A DNA stretch of 64,000 nt from CAKSQL01 sp045649415 (GTDB taxonomy: Bacteria > Bacillota > Clostridia > UBA1381), in the NCBI GenBank assembly GCA_045649415.1, contig JAZRPY010000014.1, forward strand, positions 62,001-126,000. Direction: 5' to 3'. A program made the position numbers and the translations under genes. Below the pieces are notes generated by a model that saw nothing but the letters and a program-made list of their open reading frames with translations, had not been told where the DNA came from and did no database searches. Within the stretch, counting starts at the first letter, position 1. The number at the start of each line of letters is the position of its first letter. This document shows, piece after piece, positions 9,786 to 17,182 of the stretch.

Positions 9786-10304
9786 GTGAAAATCAAAACA
9801 ATGGAAATGGTTGTTTCGGGGATTTTGGCAGGCGTTCTTGCAATTTTTTCTATGATTTATATTCCTGTGGGCGCAGTACCCATTACCCTCGCATCTTTTG
9901 GAGTAGTTATTGTTTCCATTATCGAAAAGCCAAAATGGTCGGTGGTTTCAGTTATCATCTATATTCTAATCGGTGCTGTGGGATTACCTGTGTTTAGTGG
10001 TTTAAAGGGTGGCTTGGGTGTTCTTATAGGTCCAACAGGTGGATATATTCTTGCATATCCAATAATTTCATATATAGTAAGCAAAGCATCAGAAAAAACG
10101 GGGATGCTTCAATTATATTTTTGGGTGATTATTTCCCTTTTGACATGTTATATTATGGGCATAACCCAATATATTATTATCACAGGTGTATCGGTTAAAA
10201 ATGCCCTTATAATATGTGTTTATCCCTTTATTATTCCTGATATTTTAAAGGTCGTGACAGCAGTTGTAACAGGAAGGAAAATCAAGGCACGAATAAAGCT
10301 ATAA
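9786..10304 (+). CDS. bioY: BioY family biotin ECF transporter S component
   Basis: About 172 residues, almost wholly hydrophobic with about six membrane helices. It carries the BioY signature GAVGLPVFSGLKGGLGVLIG followed by PTGGY, which lies at the substrate site of this family. BioY is the membrane-embedded biotin-binding subunit that works alone or with the EcfA/EcfA'/EcfT energising module; no such module is in this window, so it would share one encoded elsewhere. I prefer the GTG at 9786, because AGGGGTGAG lies at proper distance before it, over the GTG at 9777. It ends facing the DUF4363 gene, whose stop region overlaps by a few bases. Confidence 0.92.
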   Translation: MKIKTMEMVVSGILAGVLAIFSMIYIPVGAVPITLASFGVVIVSIIEKPKWSVVSVIIYILIGAVGLPVFSGLKGGLGVLIGPTGGYILAYPIISYIVSKASEKTGMLQLYFWVIISLLTCYIMGITQYIIITGVSVKNALIICVYPFIIPDILKVVTAVVTGRKIKARIKL

Positions 10305-10679
10305 TATATTTTCAAGCTTCAGGGTGAAATTTTTTGGAATGTGTCGAAAATCAAGGTCTAAAACCTCACATTTAGACAGAGCATCATGCTTTTGCCTTCC
10401 ATTTGTGTAGGCACAAAGCTCAGCTAAGTTTTTTTCAATACTGTCCAACATAGAATGGTCCATTGTACTTGAAATAATGCACCGTTTTTTTTCTAAAAGC
10501 AAAGATAATTCCTCCGACATCATCTCGGCAGAGGAAAAATCATCACTTTCAATTGAAAGCTGGATTTTATGAGTGTATTCACACATAGTTTTAGAAACAT
10601 CTTCTATATATTCCATATGAATAATGCTTCCCACAACAATTAAGACTGAGATAATGCAGGAGATAACAAAGCTTTTCAA
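10299..10679 (-). CDS. DUF4363 family membrane-anchored protein
   Basis: 126 residues: one N-terminal membrane helix (FVISCIISVLIVVGSII) followed by an alpha-helical extracytoplasmic domain with Glu/Ser-rich amphipathic helices. In clostridia this family is usually encoded directly after a DUF421 membrane protein, as here, where 15 bases separate the two genes. The function is unknown; the pairing suggests a joint envelope complex (inference). Its 3' end overlaps the bioY 3' end by six bases on the opposite strand. Confidence 0.75.
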   Translation of the reverse strand: MKSFVISCIISVLIVVGSIIHMEYIEDVSKTMCEYTHKIQLSIESDDFSSAEMMSEELSLLLEKKRCIISSTMDHSMLDSIEKNLAELCAYTNGRQKHDALSKCEVLDLDFRHIPKNFTLKLENIL

Positions 10680-10694
10680 TTATGCTCACATCCT

Positions 10695-11384
10695 TTAATT
10701 TTCATCTTCTTCTCCCTTTAATTGAACATATAATCCGTTGTTCAAATCTAAAGAGGCAATAAAAACATCTTTTTCATTTTCTATATTTCTTTTCTTTAGT
10801 TGGCTTTTAAGCCATTTTTTTGTTTTACCACTTCTTTTTAACTCACTTTCGTTTAAGTATCCGTCTGAAATAAGCATAAAGGGAAGAGTTTCAAGTATTA
10901 CATTTTTAAGTCCTAAATCCTCCACAGTTGCAGGCCTTTGAGAGCTTTTTGGGATGATACTCAACTGCCCATTGGTTTCCAAAACAGCAACCTCCACATC
11001 AGAAAGGTCGGGATACCCGCTTATCCTCAGTTGCTCTAAGAGGTCATTTAAGTTAAAGCGTTGCCGTCTTAATTCATTCTCATTAACATGGCCATTGTAG
11101 ATTAAAATACTCGGCTCTCCCGAAATTAGCCGTCGTGCCACTCGGCTTTTCAAACTGAGAAATGCCATAAAAACCTCGGCAACTATCAGGGTGAGAACAG
11201 GAATAATTCCAAAGAGAAGAGGGGAGTCCACCGTCTGCATAGGCACAGATGCAAGGTCGGAAATCATAATTGCTACCACAAGCTCGGAGGGTTGCATCTC
11301 ACCTATCTGCCTTTTTCCCATAATCCTTACTGATACTATAACAATGAGATATAAAATAAGAGTTCTTATAACTATAACAAGCAT
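10695..11384 (-). CDS. DUF421 (YetF-like) membrane protein
   Basis: 229 residues. Three N-terminal membrane segments include the family hallmark VSVRIMGKRQIGEMQPSEL, a polar run following the first helix, and then SDLASVPMQ. The cytoplasmic C-terminal half is a mixed alpha/beta domain (RPATVEDLGL, LPFMLISDGYLNESELKR). YetF-like proteins are widespread in spore-formers; some are found in spore membranes, but the biochemical role is not settled. It is first gene of a two-gene unit with the DUF4363 gene and is divergent from the YerC-like gene. It starts at 11384, with an AAAAGGAGC ribosome site just upstream. Confidence 0.9.
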   Translation of the reverse strand: MLVIVIRTLILYLIVIVSVRIMGKRQIGEMQPSELVVAIMISDLASVPMQTVDSPLLFGIIPVLTLIVAEVFMAFLSLKSRVARRLISGEPSILIYNGHVNENELRRQRFNLNDLLEQLRISGYPDLSDVEVAVLETNGQLSIIPKSSQRPATVEDLGLKNVILETLPFMLISDGYLNESELKRSGKTKKWLKSQLKKRNIENEKDVFIASLDLNNGLYVQLKGEEDEN

Positions 11385-11452
11385 CAGGTCTGCTCCTTTT
11401 AATATATTCTTTTTTATTTTGTGAAAATTTTCAAATAATTATGTAAAAACTA

Positions 11453-11481
11453 TTTACTTTCACAAGATAAAGTGATAAAAT
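11453..11481 (+). promoter_or_regulatory. sigma-A promoter of yerC-like gene
   Basis: TTTACT (11453-11458), 17-base spacer, TAAAAT (11476-11481), 21 bases before the start codon. A 12-base palindrome TGAAAATTTTCA lies at 11422-11433 between the divergent genes; it is A/T-rich and may be fortuitous. Confidence 0.65.
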
Positions 11482-11502
11482 AAAAAATAAGAGGTGATAT
11501 AA

Positions 11503-11802
11503 ATGAAGGAAAAATTGCAGAATGAAAAGCTCGATAGTTTGTTTCGAGGGATTTTGAGTCTGGAAACCATAGACGAGTGCTATGATTTTTTCAGCGACCT
11601 TTGTACCATTAGTGAAATAAAATCTATGTGCCAGAGATTTGATGTGGCAAAGCAGCTTAACGATAAGAATGTATATACAAATATTGAAGCTGAAACAGGA
11701 GCAAGCTCTGCCACAATAAGCAGAGTAAATAGAAGCCTTTTATATGGCAGTGGTGGATACAGAGCAGTTCTTGATAAGATGAAGGATGAGGAAAATGAGT
11801 AG
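11503..11802 (+). CDS. YerC/YecD family TrpR-like transcriptional regulator
   Basis: 99 residues matching the TrpR-superfamily YerC/YecD group: helical N-terminus LFRGILSLETIDECYDFFSD, then a helix-turn-helix of the form EIKSMCQRFDVAKQL and GASSATISRVNRSL, where the second helix should contact DNA. The ligand and targets of this group are not established; it lacks evidence of tryptophan binding. The ribosome site AGAGGTGAT precedes the ATG. The stop overlaps the start of the methyltransferase gene, so the two are translationally coupled and probably functionally linked. Confidence 0.9.
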   Translation: MKEKLQNEKLDSLFRGILSLETIDECYDFFSDLCTISEIKSMCQRFDVAKQLNDKNVYTNIEAETGASSATISRVNRSLLYGSGGYRAVLDKMKDEENE

Positions 11803-12544
11803 TTATGGAAGTTTTGCACAATGCTATGATGTGCTTATGACGGAGGATTTTGACTACGAAAAAATAGCAGATTTCGTGGAAAACATATTTACTCTATATG
11901 ATAAAGATGTGAAGCTTATGTGTGAGCTTGCCTGTGGAACAGGGAATATAACCATTCCACTTGCAAGGCGTGGGTATGACATAACTGCTATTGATAAATC
12001 CTTTGATATGCTTGATGTGGCAAGGAATAAGGCAGAAAAAGAGGGGATAGACAATATTCTTTTTCTTAATCAGGATATGACAAGGCTTGATTTATATGGT
12101 ACTCAGGATGCAATTTTGTGCCTGATAGACGGAGTTAACTATGTTATAACCCCTGCCACCCTTATGAGAATGTTCAAGAAAATAAAAAAATGCTTTTTAG
12201 AGCCTGACGGATTATTCATATTTGATATCAGTACCCGATATAAGCTTGAAAAGGTGATTGGGAATAACACCTTTATCCACAATGGTGATGATATTTTCTA
12301 CACATGGGAAAATAGGTATATAGAGAAAAAATGCCTATCGGATATGGAGCTTAACTTTTTTGTTAAGGAGAATAAAAAAGGATATAAGAGGTTTTCTGAA
12401 AGGCATCTTCAAAGAGGCTATACCAATGAGGAAATTCTTGGAATGCTTAAAAAAGCAGGCTTTGAGAAGGTGGATATGTACGACTCTATGAGCTTTCAAA
12501 AACCAAATGAAAAATCTGAAAGAATTGTATTTGTGGCAAGATAA
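11795..12544 (+). CDS. class I SAM-dependent methyltransferase
   Basis: About 249 residues with a Rossmann methyltransferase fold. Motif I is CELACGTGNIT for SAM binding, followed by an acidic IDKS at the end of strand 2, NQDMTRLDL (motif II region) and a CLIDGVNYV stretch. The N-terminal YGSFAQCYDVLM pattern is typical of a Firmicutes methyltransferase group whose substrate is unknown. An in-frame ATG at 11786 exists, but the ATG at 11795 has GAAGGATGAGG placed well before it. Overlaps the yerC-like gene by 8 bases and is followed by a terminator. Confidence 0.85.
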   Translation: MSSYGSFAQCYDVLMTEDFDYEKIADFVENIFTLYDKDVKLMCELACGTGNITIPLARRGYDITAIDKSFDMLDVARNKAEKEGIDNILFLNQDMTRLDLYGTQDAILCLIDGVNYVITPATLMRMFKKIKKCFLEPDGLFIFDISTRYKLEKVIGNNTFIHNGDDIFYTWENRYIEKKCLSDMELNFFVKENKKGYKRFSERHLQRGYTNEEILGMLKKAGFEKVDMYDSMSFQKPNEKSERIVFVAR

Positions 12545-12582
12545 AAAAAGAAATTCTGCTTTTAGGCAGAATTTCTTTTTTT
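12543..12582. terminator. bidirectional terminator
   Basis: Ten-base perfect stem GAAATTCTGC (12550-12559) / GCAGAATTTC (12566-12575), A run on the left and T run on the right. It serves the methyltransferase gene and the convergent PLP enzyme gene. Confidence 0.9.
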
Positions 12583-13864
12583 ATAATAAATTTTTATTTT
12601 TTAATTCCTGTAAGGACATAATAATTCCGAATTTGGCAGATTCATATGTGAGGCCACCCTGCATATATGCGATATATGGAGGTCTGATTGGTGCATCGGC
12701 ACTAAGCTCGATTGATGCACCCTGAACAAAAGCGCCTGCTGCCATTATAACCTTATCCTGATAACCTGGCATATCCCATGGCTCAGGTGACACATATGAG
12801 TCAACAGGAGCGCCCCTTTGAATACCCTGACAAAATGCAATCACTTTTTCAGCTGAGCCGAAACGAATGTCCTGAATTATATCGTGCCTTTCCTCTTGTG
12901 GCATTGGTGAAACCTCATAGCCTAATGAGGAATAAACATAGGCACACAGAGTTGATGACATCATAGCCTGTGCCACAATATGAGGAGCCATGAATAACCC
13001 CTGATACATATCTCTGTTAAGACCTAAGCTTGCACCACATTCCTTGCCTATACCAACTGAGGTCAGTCGGTAGGCACAAAGCTCAATCAAATCACCTCTG
13101 CCTGCGATATAGCCACCTGTTTTAGCAAGTCCACCACCCGGATTTTTAATCAACGAGCCTGCCACTAAGTCTGCTCCGTAATAGGTAGGTTCGTGCTTAT
13201 CGGCAAACTCACCATAGCAATTATCCACAAGCACAAGAGTGTCGGGGGATATATTTTTTACAAAGCTTGTGAGATCTCCTATTTTCTTACTGCTATAGGT
13301 TGGTCGGTCACCATATCCCTTTGAACGCTGAATAAGACAAGCCTTGATTTTGTTTTCTTCAAGTGCTTTTTTTATTGCCTCAAGGTCAGGCTCTCCGTTG
13401 TCAAGCAAGGAAATTTCCTTATAGTTGATACCAAAGTCGGCAAGTGAGCCATTTCCCTTGTCACCAACAATTCCTATCACTTCCTCAAGGGTGTCGTAGG
13501 GCTTGCCTGTGATAGCTAAAAGAGTGTCGGAGGGACGCAATACGCCGAATAGCATAGTTGAGAGTGTGTGAGTTCCTGAAATAAAGCTGTGTCTTACCAA
13601 AGCATCCTCGCACTCAAATATGTCAGCATAGATTTTATCAAGAGTATCTCTTCCTAAATCGTCATATCCATAGCCTGTAGTTCCCGAAAAGTGACTTTCA
13701 CTCACCTTGTTCTCAGAAAAAGCCTTCATCACTCGCATCTGGTTAACCTCGGCTATTTCCTTGATTTTTTCAAACTGAGGTTTTGAGGCCTCTTCACATT
13801 CTTCAATTATCCGAAGGACATCCTCCGAAACCATAAATTCTTTTTTTATAAATTCCTTGTCCAT
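12581..13864 (-). CDS. methionine gamma-lyase family PLP enzyme (aluminium-resistance protein family)
   Basis: 427 residues, the full length of the YnbB/'aluminium resistance' branch of the Cys/Met-metabolism PLP enzymes. The cofactor site is visible: VDNCYGEF with Asp214 for the pyridine nitrogen, and SLIKNPGGG with Lys240 as the Schiff-base lysine. HSFISGTHT is the cofactor-phosphate region. Members are annotated as methionine gamma-lyases, which would split methionine into methanethiol, 2-oxobutyrate and ammonia, but the true substrate of this branch is not well established. Monocistronic, with its own promoter and a shared terminator. Confidence 0.88.
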   Translation of the reverse strand: MDKEFIKKEFMVSEDVLRIIEECEEASKPQFEKIKEIAEVNQMRVMKAFSENKVSESHFSGTTGYGYDDLGRDTLDKIYADIFECEDALVRHSFISGTHTLSTMLFGVLRPSDTLLAITGKPYDTLEEVIGIVGDKGNGSLADFGINYKEISLLDNGEPDLEAIKKALEENKIKACLIQRSKGYGDRPTYSSKKIGDLTSFVKNISPDTLVLVDNCYGEFADKHEPTYYGADLVAGSLIKNPGGGLAKTGGYIAGRGDLIELCAYRLTSVGIGKECGASLGLNRDMYQGLFMAPHIVAQAMMSSTLCAYVYSSLGYEVSPMPQEERHDIIQDIRFGSAEKVIAFCQGIQRGAPVDSYVSPEPWDMPGYQDKVIMAAGAFVQGASIELSADAPIRPPYIAYMQGGLTYESAKFGIIMSLQELKNKNLL

Positions 13865-13934
13865 AAAGATTCCTATCCTTAATTATTTTAAACTATTCAA
13901 AAACTTTTTGTGTACCTGTTTTAGTACCTTTATT

Positions 13935-13963
13935 ATTTTACTACTTATAATAAAATAAGTCAA
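13935..13963 (-). promoter_or_regulatory. sigma-A promoter of the PLP enzyme
   Basis: Minus strand TTGACT (plus 13958-13963), 17-base spacer, TAAAAT (plus 13935-13940). Downstream, the minus strand carries GGTAC twice, 12 bases apart, between about 13914 and 13930; a possible operator but unproven. Confidence 0.75.
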
Positions 13964-14111
13964 TGGGGAGTTTTCAATAAAAATATTATGTGAATAGTAT
14001 AAAATAGCAATAAATAGAAAATAATAAGAAGGAAAATCAAACTAAAGAGGCATAATTTTGGATGTAGTTGAATAAATATAAAAACAACTATATAATTTGG
14101 AGGAAAAAATT

Positions 14112-14732
14112 ATGGAAAACAACATCTGCAACAATGTGGCAGAAATGATTGGCTATGTTGAGGACACGCCCCTTTTCAGCCACGAGCTTTACGGAGAAAA
14201 ATTTTATAACTTTACTCTCAGGATACCGAGATTATCAGGTATCAGTGATTTTATTAAAATAATGGTTTCTGACCGACTTATGACCGACTTTGAAATAAGA
14301 GTGGGAGAAAAAATAGAGGTGGACGGACAGTTTCGTTCCTATAATAGCTATAATGAGGGAGAAAATAAGCTGATATTAACAGTTTTTGCAAGGGATATAA
14401 GGGAAGCAACAGACGAAAATAAAAACCCTAATTCCCTTTATTTAAACGGATTTGTGTGCAAGGAGCCTGTTTACAGAACAACGCCCTTTGGCAGAGAGAT
14501 TACTGATATTTTATTGGCAGTCAACAGGACCTATAATAAATCTGATTACATACCCATAATTGCATGGGGCAGAAATGCAAGGTACTGTAGAAGCTTCAAT
14601 GTGGGTGACAGAGTGAAATTGTGGGGAAGAGTTCAATCCCGAGAATATCAGAAAAAAATTGATGAGGAAAATGTTATTACCAAAACTGCGTATGAGGTGT
14701 CAATCAACAAGCTTGAACTCACAGAGGATTAA
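14112..14732 (+). CDS. single-stranded DNA-binding-like protein with two OB folds
   Basis: 206 residues made of two tandem OB-like domains (about 1-100 and 112-206). Each shows the SSB pattern: NVAEMIGYVEDTP..FYNFTLRI then NSLYLNGFVCKEP..DILLAVNR, followed by YIPIIAWGRNARY and DRVKLWGRVQSREY, the latter very close to canonical SSB. It lacks the long acidic SSB tail and lies away from rpsF/rpsR, so it is a paralogue and not the main SSB. A TTG at 14097 is in frame but is part of the ribosome site; GGAGG at 14099-14103 places the start at the ATG at 14112. Confidence 0.82.
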   Translation: MENNICNNVAEMIGYVEDTPLFSHELYGEKFYNFTLRIPRLSGISDFIKIMVSDRLMTDFEIRVGEKIEVDGQFRSYNSYNEGENKLILTVFARDIREATDENKNPNSLYLNGFVCKEPVYRTTPFGREITDILLAVNRTYNKSDYIPIIAWGRNARYCRSFNVGDRVKLWGRVQSREYQKKIDEENVITKTAYEVSINKLELTED

Positions 14733-14733
14733 A

Positions 14734-14759
14734 ATAACGCACTATGCGTTATTTTTTTC
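14734..14759 (+). terminator. intrinsic terminator of SSB-like gene
   Basis: Stem AATAACGCA (14734-14742) / TGCGTTATT (14746-14754), three-base loop, then a T run. Confidence 0.9.
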
Positions 14760-14765
14760 TTAGAC

Positions 14766-14794
14766 TTGATATTTTTTTCTTTTTGTGATAAAAT
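14766..14794 (+). promoter_or_regulatory. upstream promoter P1 of the amino-sugar operon
   Basis: TTGATA (14766-14771), 17-base spacer, TAAAAT (14789-14794). The predicted start at about 14801 falls at the left edge of the inverted repeat at 14803-14821. Confidence 0.7.
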
Positions 14795-14802
14795 TAGAAA
14801 AA

Positions 14803-14821
14803 TTGCAACTTTTAGTTGCAA
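14803..14821. promoter_or_regulatory. inverted repeat, candidate operator for the XRE-GlmM protein
   Basis: Perfect seven-base dyad TTGCAAC / GTTGCAA separated by five bases. It covers the predicted +1 region of P1 and lies 21 bases before the -35 of P2. Size and symmetry suit an XRE-type dimer. No T run follows, so a terminator is unlikely. The assignment is inference from position and from the HTH domain in the first gene product. Confidence 0.5.
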
Positions 14822-14841
14822 AATTTTCAAAGGAAAGTTGG

Positions 14842-14870
14842 TTGATTATATGTATATTGATTGGTAAAAT
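14842..14870 (+). promoter_or_regulatory. downstream promoter P2 of the amino-sugar operon
   Basis: TTGATT (14842-14847), 17-base spacer, TAAAAT (14865-14870), 33 bases before the ATG. AAGGAG at 14887-14892 is the ribosome site. Confidence 0.65.
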
Positions 14871-14903
14871 AGACACAACATATAATAAGGAGTGTTGTCA
14901 TAA

Positions 14904-16523
14904 ATGAAAATTGGAGAAAAAATAGCAAATCTTCGGACAATGACAGGATGGTCACAGGAACAGATGGCTGAAAAGCTTGATGTTTCCAGGCAGTCAATAT
15001 CAAAATGGGAAATGGACCAGGCTCTTCCGCAAATAGATAAAATTCTCCAGATTTGTGAAATATTTAATATTTCAACAGATCGCCTTCTCCGTGATGAAAT
15101 AGAAATTCCTAAGAGTACGGGAGAAAACAAGGAGAATAAGTATTTTGGTACAGACGGTTTCAGAGGAGAGGCTAATGTTGATCTAACCTCAATGCAGGCT
15201 TATAAAGTGGGTAGATTTTTAGGATGGTATTATTCATTAGAACTTTCCGAATGTGAAAAGAGCAACCATAAGCCAAGAATTGTTATTGGAAAAGATACCA
15301 GAAGGTCAAGCTATATGCTTGAGTATTCAATAGCCGCTGGCATAACTGCATCCGGAGCAGACGCTTATATGCTTCATGTTACGACGACACCAAGCGTTTC
15401 CTATGTAACCAGACAGGAGGAGTTTGACTGCGGAATTATGATAACTGCTTCTCACAATCTGTTTTACGACAATGGCATTAAGGTTATAAACAAATACGGT
15501 GAAAAGCTTGATGATAAAACAACAGCGCTTATTGAGGCGTATATCGATGGCAATCTTGCAATGCTTGGTGTTTCGGGAGACGACCTGCCGCTTGCAACAA
15601 GAGAAAAAATAGGCTGTATTATAGATTATTCCTCAGGAAGAAACAGATATTTAGGTTATCTTATTTCTGTAGCATCTAATTCCTACAAGAATTTGAAAAT
15701 AGGACTCGATTGTGCAAATGGTGCATCATGGATGATAGCAAAATCCGTTTTTGCTGCATTGGGAGCACAGACAGTGGTGATAGGTGCAGAACCTGACGGA
15801 CTTAATGTTAACGAAAAATGTGGCTCCACTCATATTGAGAAATTATGCAAGCTTGTGAAGGAAAAGCATCTTGATGTTGGTTTTGCTTTTGACGGTGATG
15901 CAGACAGATGTATTGCAGTTGACGGAAACGGAGAGGTTGTAGATGGCGATAAAATGCTATACATCCTGGGAAAAAGACTCAAAGCAAGAGATATGCTTGA
16001 CCATGATACAGTTGTTGCAACAATTATGTCAAACAGTGGATTTTTTGCAAGTCTTGAAGAAGCAGGCATAAAATGCGAAAAAACAGCTGTTGGTGATAGG
16101 TTTGTTTATGAATGTATGCAGAATAACGGATATTCCTTAGGAGGAGAACAGTCGGGGCATATAATTCTTAAAAAGTATGCCACAACAGGTGATGGTATTT
16201 TAACTGCAATTATGATTGCAGAGGAAATATGCGATTCAAAGCTTCCTCTTGCAGAGCTTGCAGCGCCAGTTAAGGTTTATCCTCAATGCATAAAAAACAT
16301 AAGGGTTAAAGATAAAGGTGCTGTACTTAATGATAAGACGGTCCTTGAAAGTAAAGAAAAAGTTGAAAAACTCATTGCAGGAAAGGGAAGAGCTCTTCTG
16401 CGTCAGAGTGGTACAGAACCGGTTATAAGGGTTATGATAGAAAGCGAAAGCGAGAAAAAATGTGTTGAGTATGTGCAGATAATAATAGATGCAATAATAA
16501 AGGGAGGACACAGTGTTGAATAA
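14904..16523 (+). CDS. XRE-family HTH domain fused to phosphoglucosamine mutase
   Basis: 539 residues. Residues 1-64 are a complete XRE/Cro-like helix-turn-helix (WSQEQMAEKLDVSRQSISKWE, then LPQIDKILQICEIFNISTDRLL). After a short linker rich in Lys/Glu/Asn, residues 79-539 (461 aa) form a full-length GlmM: KYFGTDGFRG start, TASHN with phosphoserine Ser183, metal loop DGDAD at 330-334, sugar loop GGEQSGHI, and phosphate loop RQSGTEPVIRVM. GlmM converts glucosamine-6-phosphate to glucosamine-1-phosphate for UDP-GlcNAc and peptidoglycan. All catalytic motifs are intact, so it should be active, and the HTH domain also looks functional. The fusion is in a single uninterrupted frame with a good ribosome site before the HTH, so it is not a readthrough artefact. 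It overlaps the next gene by 11 bases. Confidence 0.9.
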   Translation: MKIGEKIANLRTMTGWSQEQMAEKLDVSRQSISKWEMDQALPQIDKILQICEIFNISTDRLLRDEIEIPKSTGENKENKYFGTDGFRGEANVDLTSMQAYKVGRFLGWYYSLELSECEKSNHKPRIVIGKDTRRSSYMLEYSIAAGITASGADAYMLHVTTTPSVSYVTRQEEFDCGIMITASHNLFYDNGIKVINKYGEKLDDKTTALIEAYIDGNLAMLGVSGDDLPLATREKIGCIIDYSSGRNRYLGYLISVASNSYKNLKIGLDCANGASWMIAKSVFAALGAQTVVIGAEPDGLNVNEKCGSTHIEKLCKLVKEKHLDVGFAFDGDADRCIAVDGNGEVVDGDKMLYILGKRLKARDMLDHDTVVATIMSNSGFFASLEEAGIKCEKTAVGDRFVYECMQNNGYSLGGEQSGHIILKKYATTGDGILTAIMIAEEICDSKLPLAELAAPVKVYPQCIKNIRVKDKGAVLNDKTVLESKEKVEKLIAGKGRALLRQSGTEPVIRVMIESESEKKCVEYVQIIIDAIIKGGHSVE

Positions 16524-17181
16524 ACTTGTAAAAACAGAGGATCTATATGAAGTAACAACTGCCTACCTTACCAAGCTTTTTGAAAAATATGAATACCCGT
16601 GGGAAATACTGCCACATATAAAGGAGTATATATATGAGCTTATTGAAAATGGTCTTGATGGCTTTTCAGAGATAGCTGATGGTGTTTATGTGGGCGAAAA
16701 TGTAACAATCTATCCTACAGCAGTAATTGAAAAGCCTGCAATTATTGGGGCAGGAACACAGGTGCGTCCAGGTGCGTTTATAAGAGGCAATGTAATAACA
16801 GGTCCAAACTGTGTTATAGGTAATTCTACCGAGCTTAAAAATTGTGTGCTTCTTGAAAATGTTCAGGTGCCTCATTATAACTATGTGGGGGATTCTGTCC
16901 TCGGCAGTCACGCTCATATGGGTGCAGGTTCAATCTGCTCTAATTTGAAATCAGACGGAAAAGCTGTAGTAATTCATGGAAATACAGAGTATGAAACAGG
17001 TATGCGTAAAATCGGAGCAATACTTGCAGATGGTGCTGATATTGGTTGTGGCTGCGTTTTAAATCCAGGAACAGTAATCGGCAAAAATACATCTGTGTAT
17101 CCACTTAACTCCCTAAGAGGAGTATTTCCTGCTGACAGTATAGTAAAATCACAAAACAATGTTACAAAAAGGAGAAAATGA
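16513..17181 (+). CDS. GlmU-like left-handed beta-helix protein without nucleotidyltransferase domain
   Basis: 222 residues starting at GTG (GGGAGG at 16502-16507). A short helical N-terminus (~55 aa) is followed by hexapeptide repeats (VYVGENVTIYP, AIIGAGTQVRPGAFIRG, VIGNSTELKNCVLL) and a GlmU-like segment with NYVGDSVLGSHAHMGAGSIC and PGTVIGKNTSVYPLNSLRG. Bifunctional GlmU uses such a helix to acetylate glucosamine-1-phosphate, but the uridylyltransferase half is absent here. The likely role is acyltransferase or sugar-phosphate-binding in UDP-GlcNAc synthesis; acetyltransferase activity is inferred. Overlaps the mutase gene and is followed by nagB, so the three form one translationally coupled unit. 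Confidence 0.82.
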   Translation: MLNKLVKTEDLYEVTTAYLTKLFEKYEYPWEILPHIKEYIYELIENGLDGFSEIADGVYVGENVTIYPTAVIEKPAIIGAGTQVRPGAFIRGNVITGPNCVIGNSTELKNCVLLENVQVPHYNYVGDSVLGSHAHMGAGSICSNLKSDGKAVVIHGNTEYETGMRKIGAILADGADIGCGCVLNPGTVIGKNTSVYPLNSLRGVFPADSIVKSQNNVTKRRK

Positions 17182-17182
17182 T

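Noticed and set aside
11422..11433. Palindrome TGAAAATTTTCA between divergent genes
   Set aside because: Pure A/T core in an A/T-rich gap; too easily fortuitous to call an operator.
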